This document shows positions 25,175 through 32,761 of a stretch of 64,000 nucleotides of DNA, piece by piece (position 1 is the first letter of the stretch; each line of letters begins with the position of its first letter). The stretch is from Micromonospora sp. C31. GTDB lineage: Bacteria > Actinomycetota > Actinomycetes > Mycobacteriales > Micromonosporaceae. The stretch lies in contig NZ_JAGPXN010000017.1 in assembly GCF_018070575.1 (NCBI RefSeq), positions 62,001 to 126,000 of the forward strand, in the 5' to 3' direction. The notes beneath the pieces were generated by a model. The model was given only the letters and a program-made list of their open reading frames with translations, had not been told where the DNA came from and did not search any database. A program made the translations under genes and the position numbers.

Positions 25175-26692
25175 TCAGTAGCGCCAGGGCCGGCCGGTCT
25201 CGCGGTATTCCTCGACCGGGACCAGCGGCACGCCGGGCGCCATCCGGTCGACGTAGAGGCGCCCCTCCAGGTGGTCGATCTCGTGGGCGACGAGGCGGGC
25301 CATGCCGAACTCGAACGAGGTGATGATCCGGCTGCCGTCGTACTGGGCGTGTTCCACGTCGAGTCGGAGGGGGCGGGGCACCAGGCCGCGGTGGTCGAAG
25401 AAGGAGAGGCATCCCTCGTACTGCTCGTCGCTGTCGGGGGAGGCGTCGACGACGCGGGGGTTGAGCAGCACGACGGGTTCGGCCGACCGGTCGGGGGGCC
25501 GGACCACCGCCACCGCCCGGTCGAGGCCGAGCTGCGGGGCGGCGATGCCCACCCCCTTGCCGAACGGGTGCAGCTCGTCGAGGCGGACCAGGGTCGCCGC
25601 GAGGCGGTCGGCCACGTCCCGGGCCGCCTGCGCCTCGCGGGGCAGGTCGAACGGGCGCGCCGGCTGGCGTAGCAGGTCGTCGCCGCGCTGCACGATGCCG
25701 ATGCCGCGCATCCGGTCGCTCGGCCGGACCCGCTCGGCCGCCTCCTCCGGCTCGACCTCCGGCCGGTTGCGGAACCGCCACTGCAACCGGTACCGCGCGT
25801 TGAGCGGGGGGTCCTCGGTCGCCCAGTCGAAGATCATCCGGTCGGCGTCCTCCTGCCTCGTCACCGGCGTGCGCAGCGGGCCCTCCTCCGCCGAGAGCGA
25901 GGTCTCCGCGCCCCAGACCTGCGGGTCGAGGGCCGCCGGAAGATCCAGGCGTACGGCCATCTGCCGGGTGGGCAGCCGGACCGCGCGCTGGAACCAGGGG
26001 CCCCACTTGTCGTGCCCGACGCAGTACGCGTACTCGATGGTGGCCCGGTCCCCGGGATAGAGGGGGAAGCGCCGGTCGGCGTTCTCGAAGAGCAGCCACA
26101 GCTCCTTGAAGGCGTCCCGGTCGTGCTTGGCCCGCCAGTGCATCGCCTCCCGCTCGTCCCCGTCCTCCCGGTACGCCCGCAGCCGCAGCTCGGCGAAGGT
26201 CAGCGGGTGTTCCCGGTGGTGCAGGTTGGAGCGCCCGGGGTCGTTGGGGTAGCGGTCGACGGCGACCCGCACCAGGTAGCGGGTGACCGGCTCGGTGCCG
26301 GCGTTGTAGAGCTCGCGCCGGATGACGCAGCGGTAGGCGTCGTCCAGGTGGGTGAGGGTGGCCAGTTCGCGCTCGACGATCAGGCCCGTGCCGGGCGGCA
26401 TCCACTGCCCGGGTACGGGTGGGTCCCGGTGCGCCCGCTCGGCCCGGGCGTGGCGCAGCTCGTCGTACTCCTTGAAGCGCTGCCAGATGGCGCCGCTGGC
26501 CTCCAGCACGGCCTCGGCACGGCGCGCGAAGTCCTCGGTGGGGCGGTGCCGCCGCCCTTCGACGTGGCTGACGTACGACGGGTCGAAGCGCATCAGGGTG
26601 GCGAGCTGTTTCTTGGACAGCCCCCGCCCCGTGCGGTGCCGGGCGACCTCGGCGGCGAAGGAGTCGGCAGCCCGATCGAGCGGTGAGGTCAT
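25175..26692 (-). CDS. def: HTH-peptide deformylase fusion protein
   Basis: A 505-residue protein. Residues about 14-70 form an XRE-type HTH (LSKKQLATLMRFDPSYVSHV). A central 280-residue region of unknown type follows, including YRCVIRRELYNAGTEPVTRY. The C-terminal 126 residues are a complete peptide deformylase with motif 1 GVGIAAPQLG (380-389), motif 2 EGCLS (C428) and motif 3 HEIDH (H470, E471, H474). These metal ligands are all present, so formyl-Met removal is expected. Ordinary deformylases are about 170-200 residues, so the N-terminal extension is unusual. The ATG at 26692 follows GAGGAAG. Confidence 0.9.
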   Translation of the reverse strand: MTSPLDRAADSFAAEVARHRTGRGLSKKQLATLMRFDPSYVSHVEGRRHRPTEDFARRAEAVLEASGAIWQRFKEYDELRHARAERAHRDPPVPGQWMPPGTGLIVERELATLTHLDDAYRCVIRRELYNAGTEPVTRYLVRVAVDRYPNDPGRSNLHHREHPLTFAELRLRAYREDGDEREAMHWRAKHDRDAFKELWLLFENADRRFPLYPGDRATIEYAYCVGHDKWGPWFQRAVRLPTRQMAVRLDLPAALDPQVWGAETSLSAEEGPLRTPVTRQEDADRMIFDWATEDPPLNARYRLQWRFRNRPEVEPEEAAERVRPSDRMRGIGIVQRGDDLLRQPARPFDLPREAQAARDVADRLAATLVRLDELHPFGKGVGIAAPQLGLDRAVAVVRPPDRSAEPVVLLNPRVVDASPDSDEQYEGCLSFFDHRGLVPRPLRLDVEHAQYDGSRIITSFEFGMARLVAHEIDHLEGRLYVDRMAPGVPLVPVEEYRETGRPWRY

Positions 26693-26773
26693 CAGCTTCC
26701 TCGTGGCCGGGAGTATCAGTTTCACGTTCTGTGGCGACGCACACACGGAACTGGCACCTTGCCGACACGAATA

Positions 26774-26801
26774 TTGACAAAGAGCGATGAATGTCGATAC
26801 T
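26774..26801 (+). promoter_or_regulatory. sigma-70-like promoter candidate
   Basis: TTGACA at 26774-26779 and GATACT at 26796-26801, 16 bp apart, make a near-consensus housekeeping promoter on the plus strand in a locally AT-richer stretch. It would read towards the FhuF-like gene, about 110 bp upstream of the iron box. It was not tested against the divergent deformylase promoter. Confidence 0.4.
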
Positions 26802-26910
26802 GGGGCGGGCGTTTCCCGCCCCGGGCGCGGGGTAGTACGCCGGCAGGGGGCGGAGTGAGCGACCCCTCCCGATCCGGCAGAGGTGAGGCTTCCCTTATCC
26901 CACGAACTGT

Positions 26911-26928
26911 GGTTAGGCTAGCCTTACC
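26911..26928. promoter_or_regulatory. IdeR/DmdR-type iron box
   Basis: GGTTAGGCTAGCCTTACC is a near-palindrome matching the actinobacterial iron box TTAGGTTAGGCTAACCTAA in its core TTAGGCTAGCCTTA. It lies 42 bp before the FhuF-like gene start. Fe(II)-loaded IdeR/DmdR1 would be expected to repress the gene in iron-replete cells. Confidence 0.8.
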
Positions 26929-26969
26929 AGTGGCGGGCGTGCAGCCCGGCGACGGCGACGACGGGGCGG

Positions 26970-27773
26970 GTGAGTCCAGTGACAGCGGTACTGCCGGAAC
27001 GAGACGTCGCCGCCGCGCCGCTGGCCCCGGTCACCGCCGCCATGCGCGCGATGTTCGGCACCGACCACGTGCCCGGTCTCGCGCCCGGTCTGCTGGTGCA
27101 CGACGAGTTCGGCTGGCGTCCGGCGACCACGCTGGTCGACGGCACCCTCCTGCCGGATTTCCTGCGTTCGGCCAGCTCGCGCTGGGGCGGCACCCCGCAC
27201 GCGTGCGCCGCGCTGGCCTGGAAGTCGTACAGCTACTGGGCGGCGCTGCCCGCCGTGCTCGGCTGGGCCTCGGCCCGCCGGGTTCCGCTGCTGGACCCGG
27301 CCGACGTGCTGATCCACTTCGAGGACCACCGGCCGCTGCTCACCATGGGCCTGCGCCGCTCGACCACGGTCGCGGTGCTGCCGAGCGACCCGCTGGCGCT
27401 CGCCGGGCTGCCCGAGGTGCGGGTCGTCGCGGACGAGGCGGAACTGCTCCGGGCGCTCCGGGCCTCGCTGCTCGACGCCCACCTGGCCCCGATGGTGGCC
27501 GCGATCCAGGCCGAGGTCCGGATCGGCGCGCGCACCCTGCTCGGGTCGGTGGCCTCGGGCATCGCCCACGGCATCCTCCGGGCCGCCGACGGCCTGCCCG
27601 GCTCGTCGGTCGAGACGATCGAGACGCTGCTCGGCGCGCTCGACCTCGCCGACCTGGTGGAGCTGGTCCCGGGCGCGAACGGCGAGCCGACCGTGCAGCG
27701 GCGCACCTGCTGCCTCGCGTTCACCCTCCCCAAGCCCAAGGTCTGCCAGGGCTGCTGCGTCCGCCAGGCCTGA
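26970..27773 (+). CDS. FhuF-like (2Fe-2S) ferric-siderophore reductase
   Basis: A 267-residue FhuF-family protein. The C-terminal cluster-binding motif C-C-x10-C-x2-C is intact (C247, C248, C259, C262 in RRTCCLAF...VCQGCC), and the N-terminal alpha-helical domain is complete. Family members reduce ferric siderophores in the cytosol and release iron. An iron box just upstream supports iron-starvation control. The GTG at 26970 is used; a second in-frame GTG at 26979 has a better-spaced GGGTGAG. It is monocistronic, convergent with the membrane protein gene. Confidence 0.85.
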   Translation: MSPVTAVLPERDVAAAPLAPVTAAMRAMFGTDHVPGLAPGLLVHDEFGWRPATTLVDGTLLPDFLRSASSRWGGTPHACAALAWKSYSYWAALPAVLGWASARRVPLLDPADVLIHFEDHRPLLTMGLRRSTTVAVLPSDPLALAGLPEVRVVADEAELLRALRASLLDAHLAPMVAAIQAEVRIGARTLLGSVASGIAHGILRAADGLPGSSVETIETLLGALDLADLVELVPGANGEPTVQRRTCCLAFTLPKPKVCQGCCVRQA

Positions 27774-27791
27774 CGAGCCGGCCGGCCGCCG

Positions 27792-29612
27792 TCAGTCGGT
27801 GAGCGGGCGGACGTCCCAGAGCCAGACCCCTCCGGTGTACGTGGGGCGGATGCCGGTCAGCTCGGTCATGCCCCGGCGCAGCGCGTCGGCCTGCCGGTGC
27901 GGCCCGAGCACGACCGCGCCCGCCCGCCAGTACCGCAGGTCACCGACCGCGTCGACCCGCGCCTGCGGGGTGATCGGCGGCACCGCGCCGGTCTGCCGGA
28001 TCTCGGCGAAGAACTCGCTGGTGGGGCGGGGCGGCGCGGAGAACAGGGCCACCCGGTCGCGACCAGGGCGGGTGTCCGGGCCGAGGAAGTAGCCGCGGGC
28101 GATGGGCATGTCCAGCCCGGTCCGCGCCGACCAGCGCAGCGGATCGGCGTAGTGGGTGTCGGGAAGCGGCAGGGTCACGATGCTGCGCCCGCCGTCGACG
28201 TACGGCCGCCAGGCGCCCGACGTGACGAAGGCGGGCACGTCGTCCAGCCGGGTGGTGGGCAGCGGGGTCGGCAGGATCGGCAGCAGGGCCATCGCCAGCA
28301 CCGTGGCGGTGGCGAAGCGGAGCTGCGGGCGCGCCCGCGGGTGCCGGGCGGCCAGGACGCGCACGTGCTCCGCACCGTAGGCGAGCAGCACCCCGACGAT
28401 CGGGGTGATCGCCAGCGCCCACCGGGTCGGCACCACCGAGTGCAGGACGGGCAGGTTCTCCAGCGCCGCCCACGGGCCGGGTATCCCGGTCCCCCTGCCG
28501 TTGAGCAGCACCTCCCGCCCGAGGGAGAGCAGGCCGAAGAGGAGCGCGAGGACGGCGAGGCCGCGTACGACGACGTCGTGGCGCAGCCACCAGACCAGGG
28601 CGACGACGAGCACCACCAGCGGCCAGCCGAAGAAGGCGTTCTCCTCGGTGGGGTTCCTGGCCAGCCCCTGGGCGCTGCGGGCGTCGCCGGCCAGGGATTC
28701 CCGCGAGTACGCCACGAACGACGCGAGGTCCGTCGAGTAGCCCCGGATCAGCCGGGACAGCCCGTTGTAGGCCCCCGGGCCGAAGAACTGGACGTACAGC
28801 GGGTACGCGAGCACCACCAGCGCCACGGCGGCGGCCACCGCCAGCCCCGCGAGGAACGGCCGGGTCCGGCGGCGCAGCTCGGGTCGGCCGAGGGCGAGCG
28901 CCCCGACCACCACGCCCAGCCCGATGGCGGTCATCAGCAGCACCTCGAGGTTGAGGAACGCCTGCCACACGATGACCAGCGCGAGCAGCAGCCCGTTGCG
29001 CAGCCAGCGGCCCGGCTCGGCGAGCCGCAGGGTGCGCCAGACGATCAGGGGCACCACGTACTGCGAGACGATGTTGGGGTGCGCGTTGGCGTGCGAGACC
29101 ATCGCCGGGGCGTACGCGCAGAAGGCGGCGCCGAGCCAGGCCGGCCCGCGGCTGCCGACGACCACCCGGGACAGCAGGAAGTACCAGGCCGTCGCCGTGG
29201 CGATCATGCCGAGCGTGAGAAAGAGCAGAAACGAGGCGCGGGTACCGAGCAGGAGTGTGACGGGCGTCATTGGCAAAGATACGGATAATACGGACGTATT
29301 TGCCATCAAATTGACGGTCTCCGGCACGTTCATCCGGTCGGACGTGAATGGATCAACAAAATCGGTCACCACGCGCGCGCCGTGCGCCATCATCCACTCG
29401 AACTGCGACTGATCCGTACGGTTGTCCCGGATGCCGTGCGACGGGCGCAGCCAGAGCCGGGCGGTCACCCACAGGCCCAGCACGACGAAACTCGCCACCG
29501 CGACGACGTCCGTCCACCACCCCTGCCAGGCCCGTACGCCCCGGTCGGACCCGCCCGCCGCAGCCCCAGGCCCCGACCTACCAGCGGGGAGGCCCGATTC
29601 AGGAGTAGTCAT
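27792..29612 (-). CDS. large polytopic membrane protein, GT-C-like
   Basis: A 606-residue membrane protein with about 11-12 hydrophobic helices in residues 30-430, then a soluble C-terminal domain. The first periplasmic loop carries acidic residues (DNRTDQSQFEWMM, VDPFTSDRMNVPE), as in GT-C glycosyltransferases of cell-envelope pathways, but no family-specific motif lets me name a substrate. VLHSVVPTRWALAITPIVG is a further conserved-looking segment. The ATG at 29612 begins TTPESGLPAGRSG and is chosen because the longer frame adds an Arg-rich stretch without a Shine-Dalgarno sequence. The downstream strand-mate is absent and the methyltransferase gene is divergent. Confidence 0.7.
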   Translation of the reverse strand: MTTPESGLPAGRSGPGAAAGGSDRGVRAWQGWWTDVVAVASFVVLGLWVTARLWLRPSHGIRDNRTDQSQFEWMMAHGARVVTDFVDPFTSDRMNVPETVNLMANTSVLSVSLPMTPVTLLLGTRASFLLFLTLGMIATATAWYFLLSRVVVGSRGPAWLGAAFCAYAPAMVSHANAHPNIVSQYVVPLIVWRTLRLAEPGRWLRNGLLLALVIVWQAFLNLEVLLMTAIGLGVVVGALALGRPELRRRTRPFLAGLAVAAAVALVVLAYPLYVQFFGPGAYNGLSRLIRGYSTDLASFVAYSRESLAGDARSAQGLARNPTEENAFFGWPLVVLVVALVWWLRHDVVVRGLAVLALLFGLLSLGREVLLNGRGTGIPGPWAALENLPVLHSVVPTRWALAITPIVGVLLAYGAEHVRVLAARHPRARPQLRFATATVLAMALLPILPTPLPTTRLDDVPAFVTSGAWRPYVDGGRSIVTLPLPDTHYADPLRWSARTGLDMPIARGYFLGPDTRPGRDRVALFSAPPRPTSEFFAEIRQTGAVPPITPQARVDAVGDLRYWRAGAVVLGPHRQADALRRGMTELTGIRPTYTGGVWLWDVRPLTD

Positions 29613-29824
29613 GACGATTCGTACAGTAGTCAGGCGATGGCGTCGCCGTGGCATGTTTCGGGGTACTGGCGTACTATGTGCCGGGTTCGCCGACCGCCGA
29701 TCACGCGCCCACCCCCGACCGCATTTCGGCCACCACCGGTGCCCCGATTCTTCTGCCGCCAGCGCGGATGATTCACTCTGTCGGTCCAGGCGCGGGTCGA
29801 GTTCATATCGTGAGGAATCGACGC

Positions 29825-30535
29825 ATGGTAGAAATCACTGGGGATCAACGCGTGCAGTCCGAGGTCCTGGAGGGCCTGGCGACGGCGGTCAACCATCGTC
29901 GCTGGTTCGTCGAGCTGGCCCTGCCGTACCTCGGTGACAACCCGATCGAGATCGGCAGCGGGCTCGGCGACTACGCGCTGGAGTGGGCGGAGCACCTGCC
30001 CCGCTTCACCGCCACCGAGGCCGACCCGGACCGGCTCGTCTCGCTCAAGGAGCGCCTGGCCGACCAGCCCCGCATCGAGGTCCGGCAGATGCTGCTGCCG
30101 CACTCCGACCGGGGCGACTACAGCGCCGCCGTGTCGTACAACGTGCTGGAGCACATCGAGGACCACGTGGGCGCGCTGAGCAGCATGCGCGACCTGGTCC
30201 GGCCCGGCGGCAACGTCATCATCATCGTGCCGGCGTTCCAGTTCGCGATGAGCCCGGCGGACGTCGCCACCGGCCACGTACGCCGCTACACGAAGAAGAC
30301 CCTGGCCGCCGCGATGACCGACGCCGGCCTGACGGTGGAGAAGATCCACTACGCGAACGCGCTCGGCCTGATCGGCTACTTCATGGCGACCAAGGTCTTC
30401 CGGCTGATGCCGAAGGAGGGCCCGATGGTCAAGGTCTACGACACCCTCGTGCTCCCCGTCACCAAGGCGGCGGAGCAGCGCGTCCTGCCCCCGTTCGGGC
30501 AGTCCGTCTTCGCGGTGGCCCGCGTCCCCGCCTGA
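29825..30535 (+). CDS. class I SAM-dependent methyltransferase
   Basis: A 236-residue Rossmann-fold methyltransferase. Motif I is IEIGSGLGDYALEW (about 41-54), the post-I acid is TATEADPDRL, and motif IV is YSAAVSYNVLEHIEDHVG, followed by LVRPGGNVIIIVPAFQF. The VLEHIEDH motif is that of methyltransferases acting on lipids or sugars linked to glycosylation loci. The substrate is unknown. A GAGGAAT precedes the ATG at 29825. It is divergent from the large GT-C-like membrane protein, which may act in the same pathway. Confidence 0.85.
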   Translation: MVEITGDQRVQSEVLEGLATAVNHRRWFVELALPYLGDNPIEIGSGLGDYALEWAEHLPRFTATEADPDRLVSLKERLADQPRIEVRQMLLPHSDRGDYSAAVSYNVLEHIEDHVGALSSMRDLVRPGGNVIIIVPAFQFAMSPADVATGHVRRYTKKTLAAAMTDAGLTVEKIHYANALGLIGYFMATKVFRLMPKEGPMVKVYDTLVLPVTKAAEQRVLPPFGQSVFAVARVPA

Positions 30536-30550
30536 TCCTCTCCTCCCGTT

Positions 30551-30623
30551 CCGCGATCTTGCACTTCGGCACCCGCCTGCGGCTTTCGGCTCCTCCGCCG
30601 GGGCGACGAGTGCAAGATCGCGG
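30551..30623. terminator. 15-bp inverted repeat between convergent genes
   Basis: CCGCGATCTTGCACT at 30551-30565 is perfectly repeated in inverse at 30609-30623 with 43 bp between. It lies 15 bp after the methyltransferase stop and 22 bp from the stop of the convergent YbhB-like gene, so a bidirectional terminator is likely. Confidence 0.65.
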
Positions 30624-30644
30624 AGCGGTCGACCGGGGTCCGGG

Positions 30645-31178
30645 TCAGTCCTTGACCTGGTAGCTGGGGCGGATCACGGCCCGGGCCAGGGTGTGGAAGG
30701 CCAGGTTGAAGCCGACGTAGGCGGGGGTCGCGTCGGGGGTGACGTCGAGGCGCTCCACGTCCAGGGCGTGCACCGCGAAGACGTAGCGGTGCGGCCGGTC
30801 ACCCGCCGGCGGGGCGGCGCCGCCGTAGCCCTGCTCGCCGTAGTCGTTGCGGACCGTGAACGCGCCACCGAGGTCGTCCCCGCCCGCGCCGCGCGGCAGC
30901 CGCGTCACGCCGGCCGGCAGGTTGACCAGCACCCAGTGCCAGAACCCGCTGCCCGTCGGCGCGTCCGGGTCGAAGCACGTCACCACGAAACCCTTCGTCC
31001 CGGCCGGGAAGCCGGACCAGGCGAGCTGCGGCGAGACGTTGTCGCCCCCGACGCTGCCGTGGGCGTACGCGGCGTCCATCGGCTCGCCGTTCTGCACGTC
31101 CTCACTGGTCAGGGTGAACGACGGAACGGTCGGCAGCAGGTCGTACGGGTCCGGTGCGATCGGTCGTTCCAGGGTCAT
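30645..31178 (-). CDS. YbhB/YbcL-type PEBP-family protein
   Basis: A 177-residue phosphatidylethanolamine-binding-like protein (Raf kinase inhibitor-like family). Diagnostic segments are NVSPQLAWSGFPAGTKGFVV, CFDPDAPTGSGFWHWVLVNL (the DPDAP ligand-pocket motif) and RYVFAVHALDVERLDV. Bacterial members bind small anionic ligands; their cellular role is not settled. No signal peptide is visible, so it is probably cytosolic. The ATG at 31178 has a GGAAGGA about 11 nt upstream and places the conserved start properly. Confidence 0.85.
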   Translation of the reverse strand: MTLERPIAPDPYDLLPTVPSFTLTSEDVQNGEPMDAAYAHGSVGGDNVSPQLAWSGFPAGTKGFVVTCFDPDAPTGSGFWHWVLVNLPAGVTRLPRGAGGDDLGGAFTVRNDYGEQGYGGAAPPAGDRPHRYVFAVHALDVERLDVTPDATPAYVGFNLAFHTLARAVIRPSYQVKD

Positions 31179-31767
31179 CGGGGCGGGTCCTTCCGGTGCG
31201 CGGTTGTTCCTCCACCCCTTCTTACCCCGTCGGCGCCCACGATCGAACCGGAAGCGCCGGACGTCCCTTCCGGTATGGACGTGGTCGGGCAGGTGCGCGC
31301 AGGTGAGCATGGAACGCAGTGCTGTTGTCGTAGGACCCCGCCCCGGCGGCCCAGCCGTGCGGGAGCCGCTGCGTTGGGCGCCGGAAACTGCCGGTCCACC
31401 GCAGGAGCCAGGAACCGGCTCCTTCTGAGCTGGCACTTCCGCTGGTGACGCCTGCCCTCCGGTGCCAGCCGGCGTACAGCGATTCGCAACTGTCTGTCAG
31501 TAGCTTGAGCTCCAGACCCAGCAGTCGAGTCCGGCGCGGCCCGGGACATTGGAGGCATCGAAGCTAATCCCTGTCACTTGTTTCAGGATGTCCGAGCACC
31601 GCAGGTGGACGACGGGCGGCGCGCTGCTCTGGGCTGCCGCGTGTCCACCTGCTTCATGAACGGTGACGGCACGGCTTCAGCAACCGCTGCGTGTGCACCA
31701 GGCAGGCCGAGGCGCTCTGAGCGGACCTCGCCTGACACCAACTTACAATCGATGATACGGAGGAGCG
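31179..31767. other. 589-bp intergenic region; conserved upstream block
   Basis: There is no gene here. From about 31440 onwards the DNA is clearly similar to 37805-38126, the region upstream of the paralogous secreted-repeat gene (for example CCGGTGCCAGCCGGCGTACA and TTCGCAACTG, AGTAGCTTGA, CCAGCAGTCGA in the same order). The shared blocks probably hold the promoter and regulatory sites of this gene pair. Confidence 0.6.
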
Positions 31768-32421
31768 ATGCAATTCCTTTCTTCGCTGAAGAGAGCCAGC
31801 GCGGCATTTCTGCTCATGATCGGCGCGACCGTCGCCGTCATCTTCTCCTCGGCAGCGCCCGCCCAGGCCAACGGGTGGATCTGCTCCGCAGTGCCACCGG
31901 GCTACATCGTCACCGCGCAGGCGTTGGACGGCCGCTGTGGTACAGGTGTGGTGGCTCAGTACATCGAGCCAGCCCGTAGCGACGTGTGGATCTGCAGCGG
32001 CGTCCCCGCGGGATACGTCGCCACCGCGATGAAAACCGGAAGTCCGTGCGTTGCCAACATCGTGCCCCGGTACATCCAGACGCCTCGTAACGGCCAGTGG
32101 ATCTGCGACGGTGTCCCCGCCGGGTACGTCGCCACCGCCATGAAGACCGGCAGTCCGTGTATCTACAACGTGGTCGGCCAGTACATCGAGACGCCTCGTG
32201 CCGGCCAGTGGATCTGCGACGGTGTCCCCGCCGGGTACGTCTCCACCGCGATGAAGACCGGCAGTCCGTGTGTCTACAACGTGGTCGGCCAGTACATCGA
32301 GACGCCTCGCAGCGGCCAGTGGATCTGCAGCACCGTTCCGCCCGGCTTCGTCGTCACCGCCACGAGGACCGGCAGTCCGTGCATCTACAACGTGGTCGCC
32401 CGGCAGATTCAGCAGATCTGA
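31768..32421 (+). CDS. secreted protein of five 36-residue Cys repeats
   Basis: A 217-residue protein with a Sec signal peptide (hydrophobic SAAFLLMIGATVAVIF, cleavage after APAQA near 34). Five tandem repeats follow, with consensus W-I-C-x2-VP-x-GY-V-x-TA...SPC-x2-N-V-V-x-x-YI-x-x-PR. Each repeat has two cysteines about 20 residues apart, suggesting one disulfide per repeat. The inner copies are nearly identical at DNA level (108-bp spacing), showing recent expansion. A GGAGGA precedes the ATG. I know no named family or function. A paralogue lies 6 kb away at 38127. Confidence 0.8.
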   Translation: MQFLSSLKRASAAFLLMIGATVAVIFSSAAPAQANGWICSAVPPGYIVTAQALDGRCGTGVVAQYIEPARSDVWICSGVPAGYVATAMKTGSPCVANIVPRYIQTPRNGQWICDGVPAGYVATAMKTGSPCIYNVVGQYIETPRAGQWICDGVPAGYVSTAMKTGSPCVYNVVGQYIETPRSGQWICSTVPPGFVVTATRTGSPCIYNVVARQIQQI

Positions 32422-32761
32422 CCTCCTGACCGCTCCGCTTCGAGCCCGGGGGGACTGGTCGCAGCGCTGTGACCGGTCTTCCCGGTTAGCGGCCGGTGTG
32501 ACTGGGCCCCGGGTGGTGGTCGGGTCATCGGCGCTTTCGCCCTGCACCGGCCAGGCTGATCTCCCGCTCCCGCCGCCCACTCGGCACGCGGTCAGCACCG
32601 CTCGGTGGACGCCTACCGCTCATCCGGCAGGCCGGACGTCAGGTGCCGGGGTGGGAGGTCCCGCAAGAATCGACCCGTATCGCTGGTGCCGCTGATGGTC
32701 AACCGGCAGGATGACAGAGCCGGTTGAGGGACACCGGGCGGGCGTCGGAGGGTCGGTCTTC
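32422..32761. other. 340-bp intergenic region
   Basis: There is no gene here. The first 47 bp (to about 32468: GACCGCTCCGCTTCGAGCCC then GACTGGTCGCAGC) match the segment just after the paralogue at 38688-38735, so the duplicated unit includes its 3' flank. The rest holds the promoter of the AfsR-like gene, which I could not locate. Confidence 0.5.

Noticed and set aside
27897..29288. 463-codon plus-strand frame opposite the GT-C-like membrane protein
   Set aside because: Composition is Arg/Gly/Gln-rich without structure, and the minus-strand protein has clear membrane segments.
31990..32420. Tandem 108-bp units as a possible CRISPR or minisatellite
   Set aside because: They are coding repeats in frame with conserved Cys and Trp; the protein explains the DNA periodicity.
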